Below, one piece after another: positions 23,456 through 32,955 of a stretch of DNA of 64,000 nt. The stretch lies in assembly GCA_005884665.1 (NCBI GenBank), contig VBAT01000019.1:68496-132495 (forward strand), in the 5' to 3' direction. A model generated the notes under the pieces. It was not told the origin of the DNA. It made no database searches and saw only the letters and a list, made by a program, of their open reading frames with translations. Numbering within the stretch: the first letter of the stretch is position 1; every line of letters begins with the position of its first letter. Source of the DNA: Bacteroidota bacterium. Its GTDB lineage: Bacteria > Bacteroidota > Bacteroidia > Chitinophagales > Chitinophagaceae. A program made the position numbers and the translations under genes.

Positions 23456-26032
23456 CTATTTCTTTTTCTTCGCAGGTGTTTTTTTTGCAACCGCTTTTTC
23501 TTTTTTCTCAGCGGGCTTCTTTTCTTTCTTTTTCTTACCGAAAGCATTAGGTATTTGTGCCTCGATCCATTTCTTTATCTCATCAAGTGGAATTTCTTTC
23601 AGCTCATCGGCTGTGTACTTGGTCTCGTCAGCTTTCCTGGGAAGCTTGATGATCTTTTTTCCAAATTTCACTAAAGGACCCCAGCGTGCATTTTCAATCG
23701 AGATCTTTTGGTCCGGCCAGTTTTGAATATAGCGGTTTGCTTCTTTCTTTTCTTTAGCCGATATCAGTTCATCGATATCTGATTGCGGCAGGTCATCAAA
23801 ATTGTACCGCTTGGGTACGTTGATGAACATGCCTTCCCATTTGAGGTAAGGACCGAACCTGCCTTTTCCTTTCGTGACAGGTTTACCTTTGAACATTGCA
23901 ATTGGGGCATCGGCTACCTGTTTTTCTTTTATCAACTCGATAGCCCGGTCCATGTCTATCTCTAATGGATCTTCACCTCTTGGGATAGAAATGAATTGTT
24001 CCCCGAACTTTACATATGGGCCAAAACGACCTATTCCTACATACACTTGTTCACCTTCATATTCTCCCAGCGTCAACGGTAATTTGAAAAGATCCAGGGC
24101 TTCTTCCAACGTGATCGTTTCAATACTCTGTCCCTGTTTTAAAGCGGCGAAAAAAGGTTTGTCCTCTTCATTCGCTTCACCGATCTGTACCATTGGACCA
24201 TACCTTCCAATTCTTGCCACAATTCTTTTCCCGCTTACGGGATCGATTCCCAACTCACGTTCGCCTTTTGCTCTTTCAGCGGTTTCAATGGTTTTGTCTA
24301 CGTCCTTCTTAAACGGACTATAGAAATCATTGATCATCTCGTTCCATTTCATCCTTCCTTCAGCCACCTCATCAAATTCTTCCTCGATGCGGGCAGTGAA
24401 GCTGTAATCCATGATATCGTCAAAATATTTGCTCAGGAAATCAGTCACAACCAGCCCAAGATCGGAGGGGAACAATTTCGATTTCTCGGCCCCGGTATTC
24501 TCCTGTTCGGTTTGCAGGCTCACCTTGCTATCTTTTAAAAGCAGCACACGGTAGTCTCTTTTTATTCCTTCTTTATCCCTTTTTTCCACGTAGCCTCTCT
24601 TTAATATGGTAGAGATTGTCGGCGCATAAGTGGAGGGGCGGCCGATTCCGAGTTCTTCCAGCTTCTTAACCAGTGAAGCTTCCGTATACCTGGGCAGAGG
24701 CCGGCTGAACCTTTCAGTTGCCTTCATGGACACAAGGGGCAGTTGTTGTCCCACGGTAAGCGGGGGTAACATGCCTTCTGCCTGCTCTGCCTCAAGATCG
24801 TCATCGTCCCGGTCCTCCCGGTAGACCTTCAGGAATCCATCAAATTTCAGTACTTCACCGGTAGCAGTGAGCTCATCGCTATTAGTTGAAATAGAAATTT
24901 TTGCCGTTGTTTTCTCCAATTCCGCATCAGACATCTGGCTGGCCATTGTCCTTTTCCAGATCAGGTCATATAACCGTTTCCAGTCGTCTTCTTTCACCGT
25001 CGAATTGTTCATATAGGTCGGACGGATAGCTTCGTGAGCTTCCTGGGCGCTCTCATTTTTGTTCTTGTATTTCCGGAACTGGTGGTATTCCTCGCCATAC
25101 ATGCTTTTCACTGTATTAGTGATATCCCCCAGCGCCGTATTGCTGAGGTTAACGCTATCGGTACGCATATATGTAATGTATCCATTTTCATAAAGCTTCT
25201 GTGCGATCAGCATGGTACGCGATACACCATAGCCCAGTTTTCGGGCAGCCTCCTGTTGTAAAGTGGAAGTAGAGAAGGGTGGGGCAGGGGAGCGTTTCCC
25301 GGGTTTTACCTGGATGTCGGCGACTTTATAATCTGCACCGATACAACTTTCCAGGAATTGCTGGGCATCCTCCGCACTTGATTGTTTTTTTCCTTCGGCA
25401 ACGAATGTTACGTTCTTTTCCGAAATATCTTTTGCGCTGAATGATGCTTCTACTTTAAATGTACTGACGGGAGTAAAGGCATTGATCTCTCTTTCCCGTT
25501 CTACTATCAGCCTTACGGCCACGCTTTGAACCCTGCCGGCGCTGAGATTATTTCGCATGCTGATCTTGCGCCAGAGCACAGGACTCAACTCAAAACCAAC
25601 GATACGATCCAGTACCCGCCTGGCCTGTTGCGCCATGACGAGATTCATATCAAGCTTGCGGGGATTCGCAACTGCTTCTTTTATAGCCGGGGTGGTGATC
25701 TCGTGGAATACGATCCGTTTGGTTTTTTTCGGATCAAGTCCCAATACCTCGCAAAGATGCCAGCTTATCGCTTCTCCCTCACGGTCCTCATCCGTTGCAA
25801 GCCATACTTCACTTTTCTCGGATAATCTCTTTAATTCAGCAACGACTTTCTCCTTTTCTTCGGGGACAATGTAACGGGGCTTAAAATTTTTCTCGATGTC
25901 TATTCCCATGCCGGCCTTTTCCAGGTCGCGGATATGACCATAGCAGCTCTTTACCTGGAAGTCTTTTCCGAGTATCTTTTCAATGGTTTTCGCTTTCGCA
26001 GGGCTCTCGACTATCAATAGGTTTTTCGCCAT
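23456..26032 (-). CDS. topA: DNA topoisomerase I
   Basis: 858 residues. Toprim domain at the start (LLIVESPAKAKTIEKILG, ATDEDREGEAISWHL with the DxD metal site). The topoisomerase central domain has the active-site tyrosine region NGYITYMRTDSVNLS. The C-terminal third carries repeats of the FGPYVKFG / GRYGPMVQIG type, which replace zinc fingers in many Bacteroidota enzymes. The last ~35 residues are a Lys/Ala/Pro-rich tail (EKKPAEKKEKAVAKKTPA), probably disordered and DNA-binding. It relaxes negative supercoils. It converges on the lipoprotein gene at 22529 with a 3-bp gap, so antisense read-through is likely. Confidence 0.97.
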   Translation of the reverse strand: MAKNLLIVESPAKAKTIEKILGKDFQVKSCYGHIRDLEKAGMGIDIEKNFKPRYIVPEEKEKVVAELKRLSEKSEVWLATDEDREGEAISWHLCEVLGLDPKKTKRIVFHEITTPAIKEAVANPRKLDMNLVMAQQARRVLDRIVGFELSPVLWRKISMRNNLSAGRVQSVAVRLIVEREREINAFTPVSTFKVEASFSAKDISEKNVTFVAEGKKQSSAEDAQQFLESCIGADYKVADIQVKPGKRSPAPPFSTSTLQQEAARKLGYGVSRTMLIAQKLYENGYITYMRTDSVNLSNTALGDITNTVKSMYGEEYHQFRKYKNKNESAQEAHEAIRPTYMNNSTVKEDDWKRLYDLIWKRTMASQMSDAELEKTTAKISISTNSDELTATGEVLKFDGFLKVYREDRDDDDLEAEQAEGMLPPLTVGQQLPLVSMKATERFSRPLPRYTEASLVKKLEELGIGRPSTYAPTISTILKRGYVEKRDKEGIKRDYRVLLLKDSKVSLQTEQENTGAEKSKLFPSDLGLVVTDFLSKYFDDIMDYSFTARIEEEFDEVAEGRMKWNEMINDFYSPFKKDVDKTIETAERAKGERELGIDPVSGKRIVARIGRYGPMVQIGEANEEDKPFFAALKQGQSIETITLEEALDLFKLPLTLGEYEGEQVYVGIGRFGPYVKFGEQFISIPRGEDPLEIDMDRAIELIKEKQVADAPIAMFKGKPVTKGKGRFGPYLKWEGMFINVPKRYNFDDLPQSDIDELISAKEKKEANRYIQNWPDQKISIENARWGPLVKFGKKIIKLPRKADETKYTADELKEIPLDEIKKWIEAQIPNAFGKKKKEKKPAEKKEKAVAKKTPAKKKK

Positions 26033-26386
26033 ATTCTACACTTAATTGATCCGTTCGTTCATATTTTTCGGCCGCAAAATAAAACAAGAATAATAAATTT
26101 TCCTGTAACCGTCCTTTATACTTCCTTTCTGAGCCTCCCGGCTTCATACGCTTCATCGTCCCAAATGCTTGCCGGATAAGGGTTTTAAGGGAATAACAAC
26201 TGTTATTAAAACAATTCTAAGAAATTTTCGGAAAGCTGTAACGGGCTTTTATGATTTTTCTTGTACAAGTGTCAGCGCTTTTTCCCTGGGCGGGTAGTGA
26301 TGTTTTGACGATAAAATAACGTTGGATCTTTTGCCGGGTTGCTATTTTAATTCGAATTCATCCGAGGCAAATTATGCGCATACTAA
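26033..26386. other. 354-bp gap upstream of topA
   Basis: No convincing gene. A TTATTTTG (7 of 8 to the -7 box, minus strand) lies near the topA start. A perfect 10-bp palindrome CTTGTACAAG sits at 26260-26269 and could be an operator, but nothing else supports this. The short plus-strand frame at 26322 overlaps the hydrolase gene and looks like its shadow. Confidence 0.5.
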
Positions 26387-27106
26387 TTATTTGTCTGGAC
26401 TGTTTTTAAATACACTCGCCACCCATTCGGATGCAAGTCCTGCCCATTTTGCATATTCCTTCCCTGAAGGATGCAATCCATCCGCCGCCAGCAGCGAGGG
26501 ATCCCCGGTCGCCGCCCTTGTACTTTCTGTAATGTTTATGTAGTGTATCCCGTACTTTTTAGCGATCTCTTCATTTATCGAGTTATACTCATCGATTTCC
26601 CCAGCAATTTTCTGCCTGTCCCGTCCTTCGGCAAACGGAGTTACTCCCCAGTCAGGGATCGAAAGGACAATAACATGGTTCGGGTCATCTCCAGCAAACC
26701 CGATTGCGTTTTTCAACAATCGTTCAAATTCCGGCGCATAATCCTCCGCTTTCCGTCCCCGGTATTGATTATTGACGCCTATTAATAATGTAACGAGATC
26801 ATACCTGGTAGCATAGCGGGCAGTGTTGACCGCCGACTGCAGTTCATCAGTTGTCCAGCCGGTTTGAGCAATGATTTGAGGCGGATCAATTACAATTCCT
26901 TTTTTTTCCAACAGCATCCTTAGCTGGTTTGGAAAATTGTCCCGCGCCTCCACTTGTTCCCCGATCGTATAGGAATCCCCGAGGGCGAGATAATTGTATC
27001 CTTTGTCCGTTGGTTTTTTCATTGCTACGATAAAAATAGTAAGAAGAGTGAAAAAGACAGGTCTTATTGCCTTTAAAGCAAGAATATGAAGAAAGGTTGT
27101 GCGCAT
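26387..27106 (-). CDS. SGNH/GDSL-family hydrolase
   Basis: 239 residues with an N-terminal hydrophobic segment (PVFFTLLTIFIVAM) that may be a signal or anchor. SGNH blocks are visible: YLALGDSYTIGEQV (nucleophile Ser, GDSY instead of GDSL), LLIGVNNQYRG (Asn block) and LAADGLHPSGKEY (the Asp-x-x-His dyad). These enzymes hydrolyse esters, often of lipids or acetylated sugars; the substrate is open. It lies 14 bp downstream of an alpha/beta hydrolase on the same strand, so two esterase-like genes probably share a transcript. Confidence 0.9.
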   Translation of the reverse strand: MRTTFLHILALKAIRPVFFTLLTIFIVAMKKPTDKGYNYLALGDSYTIGEQVEARDNFPNQLRMLLEKKGIVIDPPQIIAQTGWTTDELQSAVNTARYATRYDLVTLLIGVNNQYRGRKAEDYAPEFERLLKNAIGFAGDDPNHVIVLSIPDWGVTPFAEGRDRQKIAGEIDEYNSINEEIAKKYGIHYINITESTRAATGDPSLLAADGLHPSGKEYAKWAGLASEWVASVFKNSPDK

Positions 27107-27120
27107 GTTGATCAGCAGGC

Positions 27121-27960
27121 CTATAAGAATTCGACGACCATCTTAATGACGTTTGGGTCGCGGTAGATACGGCTATGGCCCAGCCCCTTTGTACTTACGA
27201 ATTGGATATTGGAATGGTTTTCTGCTTTTACTTTTAATGCATCCTGGTAAGGAGTGACCTGGTCGCCCTCATCGTGTATCCAGAGTATCCTTGCGCGTAT
27301 ATCATTCATAGCGCGGCTAATCGAAAACCATGAAACGGGATGGCCGCTGATCGCTTCAATAAGTTTCTCGAATTCTTTTCTCACATTGCTGTCCAGACCA
27401 GTGAGTTGAAAAAAGTTGGTGATGGCCGTGCTTGTTTCAGCTGAGGGAGCGATAAAGACCGCCCGGTAATCTTCATCATGCGGCATTTCAGCAAGGGCAA
27501 GGCTCAATACAAAACCACCCAGTGAATGTCCCATATAGGATTTAACAGGGCCATAGTGGTTATGGACATATTTAATAAGATCCCTGTATACAATCGCTGT
27601 TATTTGCCGACCGCTACTATATCCATGTGCCGGCGCATCGAAGGCAAGAACCTCGTAATTCTTTTTGATGAATGGGTCGATATAACCTATAAAATTGGAT
27701 GCAGCTGACTCAAAACCGTGAAGGATCAGTACTTTCCGCGTTCCGCCTGCATTCCACCGGTAACCAGCCACATCATATCCCTCGAAATTGAACTGGATAT
27801 TCTCCGCAGTATTGAAAATGGGAGATGATTTTTTATCCCTTGTCGGAGGAGTACAAAACAATTGAAAAGCCTGCTGCGCAGCTTTCTTTTTGGAGATAGC
27901 AGAAAGAAATTTGAATTTTGTCCGGATGTAGGCTAATGCAAGACGCTGGCCAGGCTTCAT
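27121..27960 (-). CDS. Alpha/beta hydrolase
   Basis: 279 residues from the ATG at 27960; the longer start adds MIIILQV only. Oxyanion-hole strand KVLILHGFESAASNF, nucleophile elbow YMGHSLGGFVLS (Ser), acid DEGDQVTPYQDA and base GLGHSRIYRD form a complete triad. There is no signal peptide, so it is probably cytosolic. The substrate is unknown. It pairs with the SGNH hydrolase downstream and is divergent from the Rossmann-protein operon at 28031. Confidence 0.9.
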   Translation of the reverse strand: MKPGQRLALAYIRTKFKFLSAISKKKAAQQAFQLFCTPPTRDKKSSPIFNTAENIQFNFEGYDVAGYRWNAGGTRKVLILHGFESAASNFIGYIDPFIKKNYEVLAFDAPAHGYSSGRQITAIVYRDLIKYVHNHYGPVKSYMGHSLGGFVLSLALAEMPHDEDYRAVFIAPSAETSTAITNFFQLTGLDSNVRKEFEKLIEAISGHPVSWFSISRAMNDIRARILWIHDEGDQVTPYQDALKVKAENHSNIQFVSTKGLGHSRIYRDPNVIKMVVEFL

Positions 27961-28030
27961 AACCTGCAAAATAATAATCATTACTTATTAATCGGTAATT
28001 ATCGTCCGGGATTTGATCAACCTCACAACT

Positions 28031-28795
28031 ATGGACATAGTCATAATTGGTTCGGGAAATGTGGCGTCAGTGCTTGGCAGAAAATTCAAGGCAGCCGGTC
28101 ATCGCATATTGCAGGTGGTAAGCCGCAATGCATCGGCAGCCAGTAAGCTGGCATATGAATGGGATACCGAGTCCACCAACTACATCAGCCTGGTAAATAA
28201 GAAAGCGGATCTTTATCTGGTCGCAGTTCCTGACGACGCAATTCCGCACATTGTTTCTGAATTAAAACTCCCGGCAAAGAAGATCCTCGCACATACTGCG
28301 GCCTCTGTTTCAAAAGACGTGCTCAAGAATGTATCGGATCATTATGGCGTTTTTTACCCGCTGCAAAGCCTGCGAAAAGAAATGAAAGCATTACCCGAGG
28401 TGCCAGTGTTCTTTGACGGCAATGATGAAGTGGCCAGGAAAGCTCTCGAAAAGCTCGCTCATTCAATTGCTGAAGAAAAAGTGGAAGCTGCCGGCGATGA
28501 CGCGAGAATGAAATTGCACGTAGCAGCCGTTATCGTCAGCAATTTTACCAATCATCTATATGCACTGACCGAGGATTATTGCAAAAAAGAAGGACTCGAG
28601 TTCAAACAGCTGCTGCCGTTAATTGAAGAAACGGCATCCCGTATAAAATCCATGTCGCCAAAACAGGCGCAGACTGGCCCCGCGATCCGGCATGACAAAG
28701 AAACCCTCCAGAAACACATAGAGTTGCTGAAAGACCACCCACATTTAAAAAACATTTACGTGCTTCTAACGGAAAGTATACAGCAACTCAAATAG
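28031..28795 (+). CDS. DUF2520 Rossmann-like NAD(P)-binding protein
   Basis: 254 residues from the ATG at 28031 (the track starts at a TTG six codons earlier). The nucleotide-binding turn IVIIGSGNVASVLG opens a Rossmann domain; ADLYLVAVPDDAI and KKILAHTAASVSKDVL follow. The C-terminal helical part (KLHVAAVIVSNFTNHLYALTEDYC, TGPAIRHDKETLQKHIELL) matches the DUF2520 half found in 6-phosphogluconate-dehydrogenase-like proteins. The substrate is unknown. It starts a tight plus-strand run with a ferredoxin, KdsC-like, UbiA-like and Maf genes. Confidence 0.88.
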   Translation: MDIVIIGSGNVASVLGRKFKAAGHRILQVVSRNASAASKLAYEWDTESTNYISLVNKKADLYLVAVPDDAIPHIVSELKLPAKKILAHTAASVSKDVLKNVSDHYGVFYPLQSLRKEMKALPEVPVFFDGNDEVARKALEKLAHSIAEEKVEAAGDDARMKLHVAAVIVSNFTNHLYALTEDYCKKEGLEFKQLLPLIEETASRIKSMSPKQAQTGPAIRHDKETLQKHIELLKDHPHLKNIYVLLTESIQQLK

Positions 28796-28809
28796 TGTAA
28801 CCACAAAAC

Positions 28810-29163
28810 ATGTACAGGATCAGCTTTAGTTTTATTCAGCCGGGAATTAAGCCGGTTATGCTGGAGAATGTCGAACCGGGCCAGACATTGCTGGAAGTTG
28901 CATTGAAAAACGATATCGAACTGCATCATAATTGCGGTGGTGTCTGTTCCTGCACTACCTGCCACTTGTTTATCGAAAAGGGAATGGAATTTATTGACGA
29001 CATGAGTAAAAGAGAAAAAGATTTTGTAAAAACAGTCTTTGGTCACAAGGCAAACTCGAGATTGGGATGCCAGTCATTGTTGTTGGACGGAGAAGGCGAT
29101 GTGGAGATCACTGTTCCTGATCAAACACTATTGCCAGATGAATTCTATGGATTTGACTTTTAA
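28810..29163 (+). CDS. 2Fe-2S ferredoxin (adrenodoxin/Isc type)
   Basis: 117 residues. Cluster ligands fit C-x5-C-x2-C-xn-C: Cys42, Cys48, Cys51 (HHNCGGVCSCTTCHLF) and Cys87 (RLGCQSL). Cys46 is an extra cysteine inside the loop. The N-terminal beta-grasp part ends in GQTLLEVALKNDIELHH. It carries electrons for an oxygenase or for iron-sulfur assembly; no partner reductase is in the window. It lies 14 bp after the DUF2520 gene. Confidence 0.93.
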   Translation: MYRISFSFIQPGIKPVMLENVEPGQTLLEVALKNDIELHHNCGGVCSCTTCHLFIEKGMEFIDDMSKREKDFVKTVFGHKANSRLGCQSLLLDGEGDVEITVPDQTLLPDEFYGFDF

Positions 29164-29167
29164 ATTA

Positions 29168-29303
29168 CAAGAACCAGGAAACAAGAACCATCCCGATAGC
29201 TATCGGGAAAGCTCCAAGCAAAAAATCTAAAAATCGGAATTGGAAGCTCCTGTTTAAGTTTTATAATTTTTAATTTCTTTGGTTCTTGTATCTTGGTTCT
29301 TGG
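29168..29303 (+). repeat. TTGGTTCTTG interspersed element, copy B (with nested palindrome)
   Basis: Begins CAAGAACCAGG and ends TCTTGGTTCTTGG, so the ends are inverted. The middle GGAATTGGAAGCTCCTGTTTAAG matches copy A on its reverse strand. The nested palindrome TCCCGAT-AGCT-ATCGGGA (29191-29208) sits in the left arm here, between AAGAACCA and AAGCTCCA, whereas the other copies carry theirs in the opposite arm. It fills nearly the whole gap between the ferredoxin and KdsC genes. Confidence 0.85.
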
Positions 29304-29319
29304 ATCTTAATTTTGAACC

Positions 29320-29838
29320 ATGAGCGATGATCTTTTTAAAAATATAACCACTTTCTTTTTTGATATCGATGGCGTATTGACCGACGGTTCCGTTTTAGTG
29401 CTTGAAAACGGACTGCAGGCGAGACGTATGAGCATCAGGGACGGGTTTGCACTGCAATTGGCAGTAAAAACCGGTTATCGTGTCATCGCGGTTTCAGGCA
29501 GCAGCCCTTCGCCGGTGACAGACCGGCTGAATAAACTCGGCGTTGTGGATGTGCATATGGCCGTGCTGGACAAAGAAACATTTATTACTGGTTACATTGA
29601 AAAGAACAGGTTAAAAAAAGAGGAAGTGTTATATATGGGTGATGATCTGCCCGATCTCTCCGCGATGGCTGTAGTAGGACTAGCTGCATGTCCAGCCGAT
29701 GCGGCGCCCGAAATAACCAGTGTCGCAAAATATATATCTCCCTTCAATGGCGGATTTGGTTGCGTCCGCGATGTAATTGAACGGGTTTTGCGATCAAACG
29801 ATCATTGGCATTTCAGGGAAGATGTTGCTTCGCGTTAA
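29320..29838 (+). CDS. KdsC-family HAD phosphatase
   Basis: 172 residues. HAD motif I FFFDIDGVLTDGS with nucleophile Asp, motif II VIAVSGSS, motif III Lys in KLGVVDVHMAVLDKE and motif IV YMGDDLPDLSAM. Length and lack of cap domain fit C0-type KDO-8-phosphate phosphatase, which releases phosphate from KDO-8-P in lipopolysaccharide synthesis. No other Kdo gene is nearby, so a related sugar phosphate (sialic-acid type) remains possible. Confidence 0.88.
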   Translation: MSDDLFKNITTFFFDIDGVLTDGSVLVLENGLQARRMSIRDGFALQLAVKTGYRVIAVSGSSPSPVTDRLNKLGVVDVHMAVLDKETFITGYIEKNRLKKEEVLYMGDDLPDLSAMAVVGLAACPADAAPEITSVAKYISPFNGGFGCVRDVIERVLRSNDHWHFREDVASR

Positions 29839-29919
29839 CCAATAATAATGGTGTAAAACTCTTCTGATTTTGTTAAGTCCGGCTTCGCATTTCCTACTTA
29901 TCTTTCCAAAAATTTATTC

Positions 29920-30852
29920 ATGAGATTGGCTGCAGCATTTCTTAAACTGGTAAGACTGCCAAATCTCCTTTTTATTGCATTGTCGCAGGTCCTTTTTCAA
30001 TTCTGCGTTTATTATCCTTTGTACCGGGAAACACTACCACGCCATGACCTTTCTCATTTCATTTTCCTGGTTCTTGCGTCTTTATTCATTGCAGCGGCTG
30101 GCTATATCATCAATGATTATTTTGACATCAATATCGACGAGATCAACAAGCCGGACAAGATGGTAGTGGATAAACTCATTCACCGCCGTTGGGCCATTGC
30201 CTGGCATTTTATCCTCAGCTTTACCGGGCTGGTGTTTACTGTATTGGCGCTGCCGGTATTGGGCAAATGGTATCTGATCCTGGCCAATATCGCCTGCGTA
30301 GCCCTGTTATGGTTTTATTCCACCAATTTCAAGAAGAGCCTCCTTATCGGGAATATCGTCATCTCCCTGCTTACAGCCTGGGCTATATTGATCATATTTT
30401 TTTCGAAGGTATCGCCGGTCAATGCAATTGAGTTGGGCAACCATGCACAGCCCAAGTTTTTCCGGCTGGCCTTTCTATATGCCGGTTTCGCGTTTATCTG
30501 TTCACTGATACGGGAAGCTATCAAAGACATTGAAGATATAAAAGGCGATGAACGCTATGGCTCGCGTTCCATGCCAATCGCCTGGGGCATCAATGCCAGC
30601 AAAGTTTATATTGCCGTTTGGATGATTGTGCTCATCGTAATATTGATCACCCTGATGATCTACATCCTCCAGTTTCGCTGGTGGGGACTTGTAGCTTACG
30701 GGGTTTTGGTGATCATAGTTCCCCTGGTATTGATGTTCCGTAAATTGTTTAAAGCGTCAACAGCCGCGGACTACCATAGTTTAAGTACCGGTATCAAACT
30801 CGTTATGCTTGTTGGTATCCTTTCCATGATATTTTTCCATTTCTATTTATGA
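29920..30852 (+). CDS. UbiA-family prenyltransferase
   Basis: 310 residues with about nine hydrophobic segments. Both Asp-rich motifs are present: NDYFDINIDEINKPDK (motif 1) and DIEDIKGDERYGSRSMPI (motif 2). The family transfers prenyl groups to aromatic or glycerol-phosphate acceptors at the inner membrane. The spacing resembles the Bacteroidota proteins annotated as geranylgeranylglycerol-phosphate transferase-like, and the acceptor is not certain. Its stop overlaps the Maf start by four bases (ATGA), a sign of coupled translation. Confidence 0.93.
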   Translation: MRLAAAFLKLVRLPNLLFIALSQVLFQFCVYYPLYRETLPRHDLSHFIFLVLASLFIAAAGYIINDYFDINIDEINKPDKMVVDKLIHRRWAIAWHFILSFTGLVFTVLALPVLGKWYLILANIACVALLWFYSTNFKKSLLIGNIVISLLTAWAILIIFFSKVSPVNAIELGNHAQPKFFRLAFLYAGFAFICSLIREAIKDIEDIKGDERYGSRSMPIAWGINASKVYIAVWMIVLIVILITLMIYILQFRWWGLVAYGVLVIIVPLVLMFRKLFKASTAADYHSLSTGIKLVMLVGILSMIFFHFYL

Positions 30853-31415
30853 AAACAATCATCCTGGCATCACAATCGCCCCGGCGTAAACAACTATTAG
30901 AATGGGCCGAGGTGCCCTTTGAAGTGGTGGTGAAATCAACGGACGAAAAATTTCCACCGGGATTGAAGCCGGAAGAAGTAGCTGTTCATATCGCCCGTAA
31001 TAAGGCATTGGCTGTACAGCAAATCAGGAACAGCGATGAAATAATACTTGCCGCAGACACGATCGTAGTATTGAACGATAATATCATCGGAAAACCGGTC
31101 CATCGTGAAGAAGCCATCAGCATACTGATCGCTCTAGCAGGAGAAAAACATCGCGTAATAACCGGGGTTGTGATCCGTAAAGGAGAAAAGGAACGGGCTT
31201 TCGCAGATATAACAGAGGTAGAGTTTCATGAACTTACCGTAGAGCAAATAGAATTTTATGTCGACAAATACAAACCTTATGATAAGGCGGGAGCCTATGC
31301 CATCCAGGAATGGATCGGCGTAGTGGGCATTAAATCGGTAAACGGCGATTTTTATAATGTGATGGGGCTGCCGGTGAGCAGAGTAGTTAGAGAGTTGTTA
31401 GTCTTGAGTCGTTAA
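30849..31415 (+). CDS. maf: Maf family nucleotide pyrophosphatase
   Basis: 188 residues. The Maf signature ILASQSPRRKQLLEWA opens the protein; AADTIVVLNDNIIGKP and the Asp of KPYDKAGAYAIQEW give the catalytic region. Maf hydrolyses non-canonical nucleotides such as dTTP, UTP and modified forms to monophosphates. It overlaps UbiA, and is followed by a 286-bp gap with dispersed repeats. Confidence 0.94.
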   Translation: MKTIILASQSPRRKQLLEWAEVPFEVVVKSTDEKFPPGLKPEEVAVHIARNKALAVQQIRNSDEIILAADTIVVLNDNIIGKPVHREEAISILIALAGEKHRVITGVVIRKGEKERAFADITEVEFHELTVEQIEFYVDKYKPYDKAGAYAIQEWIGVVGIKSVNGDFYNVMGLPVSRVVRELLVLSR

Positions 31416-31438
31416 TCTATAGTACGAAGCCTTTGCGC

Positions 31439-31617
31439 GGATGCTGGATACTTGATGCTGGATGTCAGATGCGCGAGCGTAGCGAAGCAAGCAGAGGGAG
31501 ACAAAGAGGCAGATCAAAAATGTCGAATAGAGATGAGGTTGATGCGGCCCCTGTGAAGTTTGGCGGAACATCGCGGTATCGTCCCTCTCCTTTGGAGAGG
31601 GATAAGAGGGTGAGGCC
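31439..31617. repeat. Dispersed-repeat cluster after maf
   Basis: Three known motifs in order: ATGCTGGATACTTGATGCTGGATG, then GCGCGAGCGTAGCGAAGC, then CCCTCTCCTTTGGAGAGGG with AAGAGGGTGAGGCC (31583-31616). Each recurs at 38061-38324. The short frames through this stretch encode only low-complexity peptides. Confidence 0.7.
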
Positions 31618-31701
31618 GGTGATTTCAACACGAAATTTGCTTTTTTACCCATGGAGGACTGAATTGCCAGGAATATCTTAGGTATTCAATGTTCAACCTT
31701 C

Positions 31702-32955
31702 ATGACTGAACGGCTATTACAATTCATCTGGCAATTTCAATATTTTAATAAAAGCGAATTATCTGCGGTCACGGGTGAGACTGTGCAGGTCATTACCCCA
31801 GGTCAATACAATACCAACCAGGGACCTGACTTTGCCCAGGCTAAAATAAAAATTGGGGATACCACCTGGGCCGGTACAGTGGAATTGCATACGAGGACAT
31901 CTGAATGGAACAAGCATGATCATCATCATGACAGTAATTACAATAACGTGGTCCTTCACGTAGTTTGGGAAAATGATACAACGTCAAATAATATCCCTGT
32001 TATTGAACTAAGAGAAAGGGTTCCAAAGATCCTGTTGCAACGCTATGAAGAATTAATGAACTCGCCTGCCTTTATCGCCTGCGAAAAAAGTATTCAAACC
32101 GTCCAGGACATTACCTGGAAGAGTTGGAAAGAAAGATTGCTGGCCGAGCGGCTATTACGAAAGGCTAAAGCCGTTGACGATTACCTGCTGCAGAACAATT
32201 ACCACTGGGAAGAAACATTCTGGTGGCTTTTGGCCCGCAGTTTCGGGATGAAAGTAAATGCGGATGCTTTTGAAGCCATAGCCCGCTCAATTCCCCTGAC
32301 GATCCTGGCTAAACAAAAACATCAGATCCACCAGTTGGAGGCATTATTGCTTGGACAGGCGGGGTTGCTTGATAATAAATTTGAAGAAGATTATCCTAAA
32401 CTTCTACGCAAGGAGTATTATTTCCAGAAAAGCAAGCACAAGCTCAAGCCAAGCCCGGTTCCTGTTCTTTTTCTTCGTATGCGGCCGGGAAACTTTCCCA
32501 CGATCCGCCTCGTGCAGTTGGCTAAGCTTGTCCATGAGTCAGCACATTTGTTCTCTAAAATTAAGGATGCCGATTCATTAGAAGATGTTAAACAATGGCT
32601 GGATGTGACGGCGAATGACTACTGGCATTACCATTACCGGTTTGATGAGCTGTCATCCTTCAAGGAAAAGAAGCTGGGTATCTTCATGGTCGACAACATC
32701 ATTATAAATACCGTGGTGCCGGCGTTGTTTGCCTATGGCAGTTACTATGGCGAACAGAAATATAAGGACAAAGCCCTGCAATGGCTTGGGGAAAGCGCTT
32801 CAGAGAACAACTCCATCACCAGGGGATTTCATTCTATTGGCATTGAAAACAAAAATGCCTACGACTCACAGGCGCTGATTGAATTGAAAAATGAGTACTG
32901 TGATAAAAAGCGATGCCTCGACTGTTCAGCGGGGAACAGTATCCTGAGACATTGA
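31702..32955 (+). CDS. DUF2851 family protein
   Basis: 417 residues, normal for DUF2851. The diagnostic N-terminal stretch is LLQFIWQFQYFNKSELSAV, then NQGPDFAQAKIKIGDTTWAGTVELHTR and KHDHHHDSNYNNVVLHVVW. A cysteine cluster closes the protein (YCDKKRCLDCSAGNSIL). The spacing GPDF ... VELH loosely recalls the PD-(D/E)xK nuclease pattern, but this is my inference and not established. The family is nearly confined to Bacteroidota and has no known function. Confidence 0.9.
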   Translation: MTERLLQFIWQFQYFNKSELSAVTGETVQVITPGQYNTNQGPDFAQAKIKIGDTTWAGTVELHTRTSEWNKHDHHHDSNYNNVVLHVVWENDTTSNNIPVIELRERVPKILLQRYEELMNSPAFIACEKSIQTVQDITWKSWKERLLAERLLRKAKAVDDYLLQNNYHWEETFWWLLARSFGMKVNADAFEAIARSIPLTILAKQKHQIHQLEALLLGQAGLLDNKFEEDYPKLLRKEYYFQKSKHKLKPSPVPVLFLRMRPGNFPTIRLVQLAKLVHESAHLFSKIKDADSLEDVKQWLDVTANDYWHYHYRFDELSSFKEKKLGIFMVDNIIINTVVPALFAYGSYYGEQKYKDKALQWLGESASENNSITRGFHSIGIENKNAYDSQALIELKNEYCDKKRCLDCSAGNSILRH

